Shown piece after piece: positions 37,492-46,063 of a stretch of DNA of 64,000 nucleotides. Position 1 is the first letter of the stretch, and every line of letters begins with the position of its first letter. This stretch comes from Nonomuraea thailandensis (GTDB taxonomy: Bacteria > Actinomycetota > Actinomycetes > Streptosporangiales > Streptosporangiaceae): positions 4,113,501 through 4,177,500 of the forward strand of contig NZ_JAMZEB010000002.1 of the NCBI RefSeq assembly GCF_024172165.1, given 5' to 3'. Below the pieces are notes generated by a model that was not told the origin of the DNA, searched no databases, and saw only the letters and a list, made by a program, of their open reading frames with translations. The position numbers were made by a program, and so were the translations under genes.

Positions 37492-39648
37492 CTACACCTC
37501 CACCAGCACGCGCACGTCCCAGGGGCCGAGCCGCAGCTCCGTCCCGGGGGCGTGCTCGCCGCCGTCCAGGACGTCGCGGACGGCGACCGGGACGGGCACG
37601 GCGGTCTCCTCCCAGCTCCAGTTGTGCAGGAACCGCACCCGCCGCCCGTCCCGGGCCGTCGCGCCGGTGGAGGTGACGCTGGACGGGGCGGGGTGCCACG
37701 GGCCGGGGTCCGGGGCCAGCCAGCGGAACAGGGCCTGGCCGAGCGACGGGTTCGGGAGGGTGCCGACGCAGGTCACGCGGCCCGCCCCGTGCGCGCGGGT
37801 GGTGACGGCGGCGAAGCGGCCGAAGTGCGGGTGCCGGTAGGAGGCCAGCACGTCCGCACCGTCGGCCTGCAGCCCGTCGGCCCACCGGGTGCCGGCCCAG
37901 CCACCTGCCGCGTCCTCAGGCGCCGCCCGCAGCGCCTCACCACCCGGCGCCTCCCGCACCGCCTCGCCGCCCGGCACCGCGAGCGGCGAGCCTTCCACCG
38001 CCCGCACCGGCAGGTCGGCGTCGAGGTTGCTGAACTCGTCGTACCAGGCCCCCGCCGCCTCCGCGAGCCGCGCCGGCTGCACGTCGCGCCGGGCGCGGGC
38101 CTCGTGGTCGGCGTACGCGGTGCGCGGCCCGAGCACGAGGTGACCGCCCGCCGCCGCGTACGCCCGCAGCCAGTCGAGGGTGGCGTCGTCGGCCACGTAG
38201 AGCCCGGCGGCCACCAGCACCGGGTGCCGGCGCGCCACCGCCGAGGGCTCCTCGGCGACGGCCTGCCCGGCGTGCACCACGCGCGCCTGCAGGCCGGCGT
38301 CGAACGCGCCGCGGTAGAAGGCGTCGAAGACGGCCTCGTACGAGCGCCGGTCGGGCCCGCCGTCCGGCGCCTGGAGCGGCGGCTGCGCGGCCAGCGCCCA
38401 CTTGCTCGGGTGGGAGTACAGCAGGGCGACGTCCCCGTCCGGGGTCAGGCCCTCCACCAGGTCGCCGGCCTGCTCCAGCTCGGCGCCGATCCGGGCGATC
38501 TCCCGGTACGTGCGCCCGGGCCGGCCGCTGTGCGGCAGCACGCCGCCCCAGTACGTCTCGGCGCCGAACACGAGAGTCCGCCACTGCCAGTATTCGATCA
38601 TGGAGGCGCCGCGGGAGACGAGCGCCCAGGCGGCCTGCCGCCACTGCCCGTCGTAGGCGGGCTGGTTGACCCACGGCGCGCCGATGGCCTGGGCGTTGGT
38701 CTCGGTGACGAGGAACGGCTCCTGCCGGGAGGAGTACATCCGGTCGGCCACCCGGTAGAACGCCCACGTGTCGCGGGTGCGCCAGTCCTGTGCGGCGTGC
38801 GGCCTGGCGGGCAGGGCGAGCCCGTCCTGCATCGCGTAGTACGGGTTCCCGGCGGCCACGTCGAGGCCGGCGGTCAGCTCGTCGTCGGCGACGGCGGGCC
38901 GGTCGTAGGCGATGCAGGTGGTGACGAACTGCTCGGGGCGGGCGTACTCGCGCACGATGCCGGCCTGCCAGCCGATGAACTCGCTCACCTGGTCGGCCTG
39001 GAAGCGCCGCCACGCCTGCTCGTACTGGGGCTGGGCGTTGCCGTCGGGCGTCCACAGGTCGGCCCAGGTGGACAGCCGGTGCGACCAGTAGACCAGGCCC
39101 CACTCCTCGTTCAGCCTCCGCACGTCGCCGTACTGCTGCCGCAGCCAGTCGGTGAAGCGCTGGAAGATGCCGTGGTTGTGCAGCAGGTGCAGGCCCGGCT
39201 CGTTGTCCACCTGGTAGCCGATGACCGACGGGTGGCCGGCGTACCGCTCGACGACCTTGCGGATGACGCGCTCGGCGTGGAACAGGAACGCCGGGTGGGT
39301 GAAGTCCATCTCCTGGCGGGCGCCCCAGCCGATGCGCCGCCCGGTCTCGCGCTCGCCCGCGATCTCCGGGTAGAGGCGGGTCAGCCACGGCGGCGCCGCG
39401 TACGTGGGCGTGCCCAGGATGACGCCGATGCCGCGCTCGTACGCGCCGTCGAGCGCGGGCTGCAGCCAGTCGAGGTCGAACCGGCCGTTCTCGGGCTCCC
39501 AGGTGGACCAGACCGACTCTCCGACCCGGATCACGGAGAAGCGGGCCTCGGCCATCAGGTCCAGGTCGGTCTTCAGCAGCTCGCTGGGATGGTACTCGGG
39601 GTAGTAGGCGGCGCCGAAGAGCACTCGCGACACGGATGATCCTTTCAT
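37492..39648 (-). CDS. beta-galactosidase, glycoside hydrolase family 42
   Basis: A 718-residue GH42 enzyme hydrolysing terminal beta-galactosides. The N-terminus VLFGAAYYPEYHPSELLKTD is diagnostic. The acid/base is Glu150 in YQVDNEPG and the nucleophile Glu316 in FLVTETNAQ. A trimerisation-like domain and a C-terminal beta domain follow. ATG 39648 overlaps the permease stop (ATGA); GTG 39633 has a better ribosome binding site (AAAGGA) and may be the true start. Without a signal peptide it acts on imported sugar, as the last enzyme of the LacI-SBP-permease operon. Confidence 0.93.
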   Translation of the reverse strand: MKGSSVSRVLFGAAYYPEYHPSELLKTDLDLMAEARFSVIRVGESVWSTWEPENGRFDLDWLQPALDGAYERGIGVILGTPTYAAPPWLTRLYPEIAGERETGRRIGWGARQEMDFTHPAFLFHAERVIRKVVERYAGHPSVIGYQVDNEPGLHLLHNHGIFQRFTDWLRQQYGDVRRLNEEWGLVYWSHRLSTWADLWTPDGNAQPQYEQAWRRFQADQVSEFIGWQAGIVREYARPEQFVTTCIAYDRPAVADDELTAGLDVAAGNPYYAMQDGLALPARPHAAQDWRTRDTWAFYRVADRMYSSRQEPFLVTETNAQAIGAPWVNQPAYDGQWRQAAWALVSRGASMIEYWQWRTLVFGAETYWGGVLPHSGRPGRTYREIARIGAELEQAGDLVEGLTPDGDVALLYSHPSKWALAAQPPLQAPDGGPDRRSYEAVFDAFYRGAFDAGLQARVVHAGQAVAEEPSAVARRHPVLVAAGLYVADDATLDWLRAYAAAGGHLVLGPRTAYADHEARARRDVQPARLAEAAGAWYDEFSNLDADLPVRAVEGSPLAVPGGEAVREAPGGEALRAAPEDAAGGWAGTRWADGLQADGADVLASYRHPHFGRFAAVTTRAHGAGRVTCVGTLPNPSLGQALFRWLAPDPGPWHPAPSSVTSTGATARDGRRVRFLHNWSWEETAVPVPVAVRDVLDGGEHAPGTELRLGPWDVRVLVEV

Positions 39649-40538
39649 TGTTTGACCCCGCCGGCGGCCAGGCCGCTCTGCCAGTACCGCTGGAGCAGCA
39701 GGAACGCCACGACCAGCGGAATGATCGACAGCAGCGAGCCGGTGACGACGAGGGGGATGACGTCGCCGCTGCCGCCGGCGACCGTGGCCTGCCCGGCCCA
39801 GTTGGCCAGGCCCACGGTGACCGGGTAGAGCGACGGGTTGCTGAGCATGATCAGCGGCAGGAAGTAGTTGTTCCAGGTGGCCACGAGCGTGAACAGCAGC
39901 ACGGTGACGAACCCGGGCGCCAGCAGCCGCATGACCACCTGCCAGAAGATCCGCAGCTCGCCCGCGCCGTCGATGCGGGCGGCCTCCAGAAGGCTGTCGG
40001 GCACGGCGTCCTCGGCGTAGACGCGCATGAGGTACAGGCCGAAGGGGTTCACCAGCGACGGCAGGATGATCGCCCAGGGCGTGTTGACCAGCCCGATCTG
40101 CGCGAAGATCAGGTACGTGGGGATGGCCAGCGCCGTGCTCGGCACCATGATCGCGCCGAGCACGAGGCCGAACAGCGCCTTGTTGCCGCGGAAGCCGAAC
40201 TTGGCGAACCCGTAGCCGCCGAGCGCGCACAGCAGCGCCGCGCCGCCGGCGCTGACGATCGCGTAGAGGGCGGTGTTGAGCAGCCAGCGGCCGAAGACGC
40301 CGTCCTCGGCGGCGAACACGTTGCCGATGTTGCCGGCGAGGGCGAAGTCGTCGGCGGACCAGAGCCCGAAACTGGAGAACAGGTCCCCGGTGGTCTTCGT
40401 GGCCGCCACCAGCAGCCAGAACAGCGGCAGCAGGAAGTAGACGAGGAACGCCAGCATGCCGAGGGTAAGCAGCGGGCTGCGCCGCCTGCCGGGCGCGGCG
40501 GCCTGCGCGCTCGCCGTCCGCGCGGCGGTCGTGGTCAT
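39645..40538 (-). CDS. carbohydrate ABC transporter permease, MalG type
   Basis: A 297-residue inner-membrane permease with six segments. The EAA loop that contacts the ATPase reads DSLLEAARIDGAGELRIFWQ. A cytoplasmic N-terminus (TTTAARTASAQAAAPGRRRS) precedes the first segment. Its ATG at 40538 overlaps the stop of the partner permease (ATGA). No ATPase gene is in the operon, so a shared MsiK-type multi-sugar ATPase elsewhere is expected, as is usual in actinomycetes. Confidence 0.93.
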   Translation of the reverse strand: MTTTAARTASAQAAAPGRRRSPLLTLGMLAFLVYFLLPLFWLLVAATKTTGDLFSSFGLWSADDFALAGNIGNVFAAEDGVFGRWLLNTALYAIVSAGGAALLCALGGYGFAKFGFRGNKALFGLVLGAIMVPSTALAIPTYLIFAQIGLVNTPWAIILPSLVNPFGLYLMRVYAEDAVPDSLLEAARIDGAGELRIFWQVVMRLLAPGFVTVLLFTLVATWNNYFLPLIMLSNPSLYPVTVGLANWAGQATVAGGSGDVIPLVVTGSLLSIIPLVVAFLLLQRYWQSGLAAGGVKQ

Positions 40539-41419
40539 GTCCGCCTCCGGGTGAGGGCCAGCTGGACGGTGTAGGAGACGGCGACGATGACCAGGCCGAG
40601 CAGGAACGACACCGCCGCCGCGTAGTTGAGGTCCTGGCTGGTGAAGGCCAGGGAGTAGGCGTACAGGTTGGGGGTGTAGGCGCTGTCGATGACGCTCGGG
40701 GCCAGGCGCTGCATGAGCTGCGGCTCGTTGAAGAGCTGGAAGCTGCCGATGACCGAGAAGATCAGCGCCATCATCAGGGCGGGCCGCAGCGCCGGGATCT
40801 TCACGCTCCACGCGGTGCGCCAGGCGCCGGCGCCGTCCACGGCCGCGGCCTCGTACAGCTCCGAGGGGACGGCGCGCAGCGCCGCGTACAGAATGATCAT
40901 GTTGTAGCCGGCGAACTCCCACGTCACGATGTTGGCCAGGGAGCCGAGCATGAGGTCGCCGCCGAGCAGGTTGGGCGCGGGCAGGCCGAGCGTGCCGGCG
41001 AGCTGGGCGATCGGGCCGAACTCGGGGCCGTACAGGTAGCCCCACATGAGTGCGGCGACCACGCTGGGCACCGCGTACGGCACGAAGATGCCCAGCCGGA
41101 TGAAGCGCGACAACCACAGCACGCCGCTGTCGAGCGCGAGCGCGAACAGCAGCCCGAGCAGCAGCATGAGCGGCACCTGGAGGAGGAAGAATTCGGCCAC
41201 CCGCAGCACGCCGCCGAGCAGCCGCTCGTCTGTCAGCGCGCGCACGTAGTTGTCGAGGCCGACGAACGTGGTGCCGCCGATGAGCTGCTCCCTGAACAGG
41301 CTCAGGTATCCGGCGTAGGCCAGCGGCACCACCAGCATGGCCACGAACACGATCATGAAGGGCGCGATGAACAGGTATCCCGCGGCCGGCCTCCGCGGGG
41401 CGGTCCGGGTGCTCGTCAC
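40535..41419 (-). CDS. carbohydrate ABC transporter permease, MalF type
   Basis: A 294-residue permease with about six membrane segments starting PAAGYLFIAPFMIVFVAMLV. The EAA loop is SELYEAAAVDGAGAWRTAWS. GTG 41419 overlaps the binding-protein stop (GTGA), giving a coupled 4-bp junction. It pairs with the MalG-type permease to import a sugar delivered by the lipoprotein encoded upstream. Confidence 0.93.
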   Translation of the reverse strand: MTSTRTAPRRPAAGYLFIAPFMIVFVAMLVVPLAYAGYLSLFREQLIGGTTFVGLDNYVRALTDERLLGGVLRVAEFFLLQVPLMLLLGLLFALALDSGVLWLSRFIRLGIFVPYAVPSVVAALMWGYLYGPEFGPIAQLAGTLGLPAPNLLGGDLMLGSLANIVTWEFAGYNMIILYAALRAVPSELYEAAAVDGAGAWRTAWSVKIPALRPALMMALIFSVIGSFQLFNEPQLMQRLAPSVIDSAYTPNLYAYSLAFTSQDLNYAAAVSFLLGLVIVAVSYTVQLALTRRRT

Positions 41420-42777
41420 TGGGCGACCTTGAAGCCCTGGCTCTCGGCGTACGTGGTGATCCGCTGCTGCCACTGGTCGAGCGCGGCCGGGGTGTCGCTC
41501 TTGTCGGCCAGCGACTTGCCGACGGTCTCGTCCCAGTCGTTGACCGTCTGGTCCAGGAAGGGCGGCCAGCCGAAGCCCTTGTCCACGGTGTCGCTGATCC
41601 CGGCGAAGATCTGGTTGACGGCCTGCCCGCCGTAGAACTCGGGCTTCTGCTCGGCGAACGACGCGTCGCTCAGCAGCGCCTTCGTCGGCGGGAACAGGAA
41701 CTGCTCGGTCGCCATCATCTTGGTCGACTCGGGGTCGGTGTTGAGGAACTCGGCGAACTTGGCCGCGGCGATCGGGTTCTTCGTGCTCTTGATGACGGCG
41801 CTGGTGGAGCCGCCCCAGTTGCCGGACTTGTTCTCACCCGCCGCCCACTGCGGCAGGGGCGCGGCCCGCCACTTGCCGCTGGTGTCCTTGGCGTTGCCGG
41901 CCAGGAAGACGGGGCCCCAGGCGGCGGTCAGCCAGGTGGCGTACTTGCCCTTGTTGAGCGCCTGGTACCACTGGTCGGTGAAGTCGGGGTCGGTGGAGAC
42001 GACACCCTCCTTGACGAGCCCGCCCCAGTAGGTGCCGAGCTTCTTGGAGACCTCGTCGTTAACGCTAACATCGATGTCCTGCGCGCTCGCCATCTGGAAC
42101 GGTTTGCCGCCCGCCTGCCACAGCAGGCCCATCCAGGCGCCGTTCTGGTTGGAAGCCAGGTTGGTCAGGTAGACGCCGGGGTCGGCGGCGTGCAGCTTGC
42201 GGGCCGCGGCGGCGAACTCGTCCCACGTCTCGGGCGGCTGGATGCCGTGCTTGTCGAAGATGTCCTTGCGGTACAGCATGCCCATCGGGCCGGTGTCCTG
42301 CGGGATCGCCCACACCTCGCCGTTCTTGCCCGTGACCTGGCCCCACGTCCAGTCCACGAACTTGTCCTTCAGCGCCTCGGCCCCGTAGGGGCGCAGGTCG
42401 AGCAGGCTGTCGATGATGGTGAAGGTCGGGATGTACTGGAACTCGATCTGCACGACGTCGGGAGCGCCGCTGCCGGCCTTCAGCGCGGTGCGCAGCTTGG
42501 TGTACTGGGGCTCGCCCTGCCCGGCGTTGACGACGTTGACCTTGATCGCCGGGTACTTCTTCTCGAACAGCGCCACCTCCTTGCCGATGTCCGGCACCCA
42601 GGTCCAGAACGTCAGCTCCGTGGGCGTCTGCATGGCCTTGTCGATGTCGGCCTGGCCGACCGCGGCGGCGGGCGGCCGGTCGGCGGCCTGCTGGGCGCCG
42701 CCGCCACCGCCGCAGCCGGCGAGGAACAGGGTGGCCGCGGCCGCCATGGCGAGCCACCGGGTGCGTGTCATGGTCAT
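41416..42777 (-). CDS. sugar ABC transporter substrate-binding lipoprotein
   Basis: A 453-residue extracytoplasmic binding protein. The signal peptide ends in the lipobox LFLAGC, with Cys22 the lipid anchor. ELTFWTWVPDIGKEVALFEK, VNVVNAGQGEPQYTKLRTAL and the C-terminal WPPFLDQTVNDWDETVGKSL match family 1 binding proteins. AAGGAGA precedes ATG 42777, which also overlaps the LacI stop (ATGA). An internal LacI-type palindrome (42058-42069) is encoded with atypically AT-rich codons. Given the GH42 partner, the ligand is probably a beta-galactoside. Confidence 0.93.
   Translation of the reverse strand: MTMTRTRWLAMAAAATLFLAGCGGGGGAQQAADRPPAAAVGQADIDKAMQTPTELTFWTWVPDIGKEVALFEKKYPAIKVNVVNAGQGEPQYTKLRTALKAGSGAPDVVQIEFQYIPTFTIIDSLLDLRPYGAEALKDKFVDWTWGQVTGKNGEVWAIPQDTGPMGMLYRKDIFDKHGIQPPETWDEFAAAARKLHAADPGVYLTNLASNQNGAWMGLLWQAGGKPFQMASAQDIDVSVNDEVSKKLGTYWGGLVKEGVVSTDPDFTDQWYQALNKGKYATWLTAAWGPVFLAGNAKDTSGKWRAAPLPQWAAGENKSGNWGGSTSAVIKSTKNPIAAAKFAEFLNTDPESTKMMATEQFLFPPTKALLSDASFAEQKPEFYGGQAVNQIFAGISDTVDKGFGWPPFLDQTVNDWDETVGKSLADKSDTPAALDQWQQRITTYAESQGFKVAQ
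42058..42069. promoter_or_regulatory. intragenic LacI-type operator in the binding-protein gene
   Basis: GTTAACGCTAAC (GTTAGCGTTAAC on the coding strand) is symmetric apart from one pair and has the central CG of LacI-family operators. It uses codons GTT AGC GTT AAC, rare in this GC-rich gene, which suggests that the DNA sequence itself is selected. A downstream roadblock or looping operator is likely. Confidence 0.5.
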
Positions 42778-43799
42778 GTCTTCTCCTTGGGGGGTCGGGT
42801 GGACTGACGCTTGACCAGGTGCGTGGTCGGGAGGCCGGGTGCGGACGCGCCGGGACGGCCCTCGATGCGCTCGACGAGCAGCGCGAGGCCCTGGGCGACG
42901 GAGGCCGCGAAGTCCTGCCGGATGGTGGTCAGGGGCGGCGACAGGTACGCGGCGGCCGGGATGTCGTCCATCCCGATGACGCTCACCTGCCCGGGCACCG
43001 CGCGGCCGGCCTCGGCCAGGGCGCGCAGCACGCCGATCGCCATGTCGTCGTTGGCCACGAACACCGCCGTGACCTCGGGATCCGCCGCGAGGACGCGGCC
43101 CGCCGCGTAGCCGGAGGCGGGCGTCCAGTCGCCTTCGAGCATCGGCGGCTCGGGGGCGCCGGCCGCGGCCAGCGCCGCGCGCCAGCCGCGCACGCGGTCC
43201 CGCGAGGCCCACCACCGCCCGGGGCCGGCGACGTGCCACACGGTGGCGTGGCCGAGGCCGAGCAGGTGAAGGGTGGCCTCGCGGCCCGCGTCCACGTTGG
43301 ACGGGCTGTTGATGATCACGTCGGGACCCGCGAGCCCGGGCAGCGGCCCCAGGCTGAGCACCGGCACGCCGGGCTCGATGCGCAACTCCTGGCCGACGTC
43401 GATCGGCTCGGACAGCACGATACCGTCCACGCCCTGCTCCAGCAGCGACTCCACGGCCCTGACCACGCCGCCGTCGTCGCCCTCGAGGGTGTTGACCACG
43501 CTGAAGGCGTAACCGATCGCCCTGGTCCGCCGCTCCAGCTCGATGAGCTGCGAGGCGGGGCCGTACAGGGCGCTGCCGAGGGAGACCACGCCGATGCGGT
43601 GGAAGCGGCCCAGGTTCAGCGCGCGGGCCGCCGTGTTGCGGCGGTAGCCGAGCTCGCGCGCCGCCGCGAGGACCCGCTCGCGGATCTCGTCGCTCACGTA
43701 CGGCTCGGCGTTCATCACGCGTGACACCGTCTTCTGCGACACCCCGGCCAGTCTGGCGACGTCCGTGCTGCCGGGAGGCCTGCGTCTGGTCCCGGACAT
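42774..43799 (-). CDS. LacI family transcriptional repressor of the beta-galactoside operon
   Basis: A 341-residue LacI protein. The HTH and hinge read STDVARLAGVSQKTVSRVMN, RNTAARALNLGRF; the sugar-binding domain follows, with VFVANDDMAIGVLRAL and VSVIGMDDIPAAAYLSPPLT. GAGGAG precedes ATG 43799. It is the first gene of the operon, and its stop overlaps the binding-protein ATG by 4 bp, so repressor and transport genes are made from one message. A perfect 16-bp palindrome lies 17 bp upstream of the start. Confidence 0.93.
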   Translation of the reverse strand: MSGTRRRPPGSTDVARLAGVSQKTVSRVMNAEPYVSDEIRERVLAAARELGYRRNTAARALNLGRFHRIGVVSLGSALYGPASQLIELERRTRAIGYAFSVVNTLEGDDGGVVRAVESLLEQGVDGIVLSEPIDVGQELRIEPGVPVLSLGPLPGLAGPDVIINSPSNVDAGREATLHLLGLGHATVWHVAGPGRWWASRDRVRGWRAALAAAGAPEPPMLEGDWTPASGYAAGRVLAADPEVTAVFVANDDMAIGVLRALAEAGRAVPGQVSVIGMDDIPAAAYLSPPLTTIRQDFAASVAQGLALLVERIEGRPGASAPGLPTTHLVKRQSTRPPKEKT

Positions 43800-43815
43800 G
43801 CGCAGCTCCTCGCGT

Positions 43816-43831
43816 CTGACTACGTAGTCAG
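43816..43831. promoter_or_regulatory. CTGACTAC/GTAGTCAG operator of the LacI operon
   Basis: A perfect 16-bp palindrome with central CG lies directly upstream of the LacI gene. It is the probable autoregulatory operator. Its half-site differs from the intragenic GTTAGCG site, so one of the two may be bound by another LacI-type protein. Confidence 0.65.
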
Positions 43832-43930
43832 CGATGGCTAGTACTGTGCGTGCCGGATGACACGATTGTCAAGGGCGCGTTTCCGGCCCGTTTCCCTCAC
43901 CTGCGCGCCAACATGACAGCCGAGGGGCTT

Positions 43931-43943
43931 CGTTCAGCGAACG
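43931..43943. promoter_or_regulatory. CGTTC-AGC-GAACG dyad upstream of the AraC gene
   Basis: A perfect 5-3-5 dyad lies about 90 bp before the AraC-type gene in the spacer shared with the divergent LacI operon. It could bind either regulator; no further support. Confidence 0.35.
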
Positions 43944-44033
43944 ATTGGCAGTAGTCTCTCGGGCACGAAGGGTGTTCGAGCGGGTACGCGCGGCTCGTCT
44001 GCTCCGTGGCCGGGCGCCGTCCTGCGGAGGGGG

Positions 44034-45026
44034 ATGGTGCCCGTGAGCGCTCACCAAGGGTTCACCGTGCCGGCCATGACCCGGTATGTCACCGATGATG
44101 TGCAGGAGGTCCGCGAGTGGCTGGACCGGATCTACGGCAGCCGCCTGCTGATGGGCTCGATCAGCGACGGCGCGGCCCGGCTGGCGGTGTCGGTCGCGGA
44201 CGCCGGCTCCTTCCGCACCACCGACCTGGCCATCCCGGGCGTCTTCACCTGCCGTAACCAGAACATCGACACCGTCCGGGTCGGCGTCGTCGTCAGCGGC
44301 ACGGCCACGATCGACGACGGGGACGCCGTCAACCGCTACGGCCCGGGCGACGCGCTGATGGCCACCTTCCCCCGGGACGACCTCCTCTCGCGCGCCGAGA
44401 ACCTGCGCATCCGGACCGTGGCCCTGCCGCTCGACCTGCTGGCCGACGTCGCCGGCGCCGCTACGAACGGCCCCGCCGTGCCGCCGCGGCTGCTGTCGCG
44501 CTCGGCCCTCGGCCCCGCCGCCTCCCGGGTGGTCGCCGACACCATCACCCTCACCGACGAGCTGCTGACCGGCCCCGCGGCCGCGCATCCCCTCGTCGTC
44601 GGCAACGCGGCACGGCTGCTGGCGGCCGGGGTCCTGGCCGCGTTCCCCACCACCCTGACGCTCCGGGACGAGATCCCCGCCGATCGCGCCGACGCCACCC
44701 CGGCCGTGCTGCGCCGGGCCGTCGACCACATCGAGGCGCACTACGCGGAGCCCGGCCTGTCGCTGGCCGACATCGCGGCGGCCGCCTGCGCCACCCCCCA
44801 GGCCGTGCAGTACGCCTTCCGCCGCCACCACGGCACGACGCCGATGGGGTACGTGCGGCAGGTGCGGCTGGCCGCCGCCCACGCCGACCTGCTGGCCGCC
44901 GATCCCACCGGCGGCGCCACGGTCAGCGCCATCGCCGCCCGGTGGGGCTTCTACCATCTGGGCCGGTTCTCCGCCTACTACCGCAGCGTCTACGGCAGGC
45001 CGCCCCGCGCCACCCTGGCCATCTGA
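44034..45026 (+). CDS. AraC family transcriptional regulator
   Basis: A 330-residue regulator. An N-terminal AraC_binding_2-like cupin domain (TVRVGVVVSGTATIDDGDAV) precedes a C-terminal double HTH (LSLADIAAAACATPQAVQYA, FRRHHGTTPMGYVRQVRLAA, ARWGFYHLGRFSAYYRSVYG). GGAGGGGG lies just upstream of ATG 44034; GTG 44037 is spaced better and may be the true start. It is divergent from the LacI operon, but no target is obvious. Confidence 0.88.
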   Translation: MVPVSAHQGFTVPAMTRYVTDDVQEVREWLDRIYGSRLLMGSISDGAARLAVSVADAGSFRTTDLAIPGVFTCRNQNIDTVRVGVVVSGTATIDDGDAVNRYGPGDALMATFPRDDLLSRAENLRIRTVALPLDLLADVAGAATNGPAVPPRLLSRSALGPAASRVVADTITLTDELLTGPAAAHPLVVGNAARLLAAGVLAAFPTTLTLRDEIPADRADATPAVLRRAVDHIEAHYAEPGLSLADIAAAACATPQAVQYAFRRHHGTTPMGYVRQVRLAAAHADLLAADPTGGATVSAIAARWGFYHLGRFSAYYRSVYGRPPRATLAI

Positions 45027-45086
45027 GCCCAACCGCAACCACAGAAGCCATCCGCAACCGCCCGGCGCCGCAGGCCGGGGATGCCC

Positions 45087-45350
45087 TCATGGCCACCCGG
45101 CCTCGCCCCACCCCCGCTCGGCACGCCGCAGCCGGATCACGAGGTAACCGGCGCTGAGGCGTTCGCGCTGCGCGGCGAGCTCTCGCTGGATCCTCCGCCC
45201 GGCGGTCGCGATGCGCCTGGAGTCGGCGCGGATGCCGCGTGCCTGGAGCACGAGCCTCTCCGCGGCGGCGCACACCTCCGCCACCCGCTCCACGAGGCTG
45301 GAGCCTTCTTCAACGTCCCGAGCAGTCGGATCACGGCCCACGGCCTGCAT
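45087..45350 (-). CDS. small charged helical protein (87 aa), uncertain
   Basis: ATG 45350 opens an 87-residue ORF with long helical, Arg/Glu/Ala-rich content (VEEGSSLVERVAEVCAAAER, RRIATAGRRIQRELAAQRER), compatible with a coiled coil. No family is recognised and the ribosome binding site is only moderate (GGGCGAG). It lies downstream of the MarR gene on the same strand, beyond a terminator. It could be a genuine small protein or chance high-GC ORF. Confidence 0.4.
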   Translation of the reverse strand: MQAVGRDPTARDVEEGSSLVERVAEVCAAAERLVLQARGIRADSRRIATAGRRIQRELAAQRERLSAGYLVIRLRRAERGWGEAGWP

Positions 45351-45443
45351 CGCATCTCGCCCTTCCCTCGCCAGGGACTCGCTGGAGCCATCTCCACGAT
45401 CACCCCGTCCCACCGCGCCGGTCAGGTCGGGCGACGAACCGTT

Positions 45444-45480
45444 CGGCCGCCTTTCATCCGGAAAACGAAAGGCCCGGCCG
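45444..45480. terminator. intrinsic terminator after the MarR gene
   Basis: CGGCCG and CCTTTC on the left (45444-45455) pair with GAAAGG and CGGCCG on the right (45467-45480), with small internal asymmetry. It lies 20 bp beyond the MarR stop on the minus strand. Confidence 0.65.
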
Positions 45481-45499
45481 ATCGCGCGGCCACGCGCCG

Positions 45500-45994
45500 T
45501 CAGCCGCGTGCCCGCCGCCCCCGTCTCGCCGGCTCGGCGCGGACGCGTTCGAGGTGCCGCTCGTACAGCTCCCGCGAACGGCTCAGGAAGAGCCGCACGC
45601 GCTCCAGCTCGGCGGCGCCGAACTCCGCCATCACCGCCTCGCCCTCGGTGGCGATGGGCCCGTACAGCTCCCAGCTCTTCGCGGCGGCCTCCTCGGTGAT
45701 CCGTATGACGACCTTGCGCCGGTCGGACGGGTCCGGCGAGCGGGTGAGGTAGCCCAGCTTCTCCAGCCGGTCGAGCATCGCGGTGACGCTGCCCGTGGTC
45801 AGGCCGAGCGCGGGGCCGAGCACGCTGGGCGTGACCGGGCCCTGGGTGCCGAGGATCTCCAGGCAGCGCAGGTCGGTGCGGTTCACCCCGAGGAAGATCG
45901 CGGCGGCCTCGTCGTAGGCGTCCACCGCCGCCTGCATGTGCTGCATCTCCTGGGCGACGGCGGCTCTCAGCTCGTCCAGCTTTTCACTTGACAT
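45500..45994 (-). CDS. MarR family transcriptional regulator
   Basis: A 164-residue MarR repressor. The winged helix is LRCLEILGTQGPVTPSVLGP, LGLTTGSVTAMLDRLEKLGY with the wing SPDPSDRRKVVIRITEEA. It is divergent from the FAD monooxygenase, followed by an efflux pump, the usual layout for MarR control of a drug or phenolic-compound response. Its ATG is inside the palindrome CTTGA-CAT-TCAAG, so binding would block its own start. Confidence 0.9.
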   Translation of the reverse strand: MSSEKLDELRAAVAQEMQHMQAAVDAYDEAAAIFLGVNRTDLRCLEILGTQGPVTPSVLGPALGLTTGSVTAMLDRLEKLGYLTRSPDPSDRRKVVIRITEEAAAKSWELYGPIATEGEAVMAEFGAAELERVRLFLSRSRELYERHLERVRAEPARRGRRARG

Positions 45995-46046
45995 TCAAGC
46001 TTCTCGCCTTTCAAGATAAATATGTCTCGAACATCAAGATACATGA
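45987..46046. promoter_or_regulatory. MarR operator and divergent promoter
   Basis: CTTGA-CAT-TCAAG (45987-45999) is a perfect 5-3-5 dyad covering the MarR start codon. It contains TTGACA (45988-45993), a good -35 for the plus-strand monooxygenase; CAAGAT (46012-46017) is a plausible -10 at 18 bp. TCAAGATA occurs twice (about 46011 and 46034), adding further half-sites. Confidence 0.6.
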
Positions 46047-46063
46047 CCTCCAAGGAGACTTCC

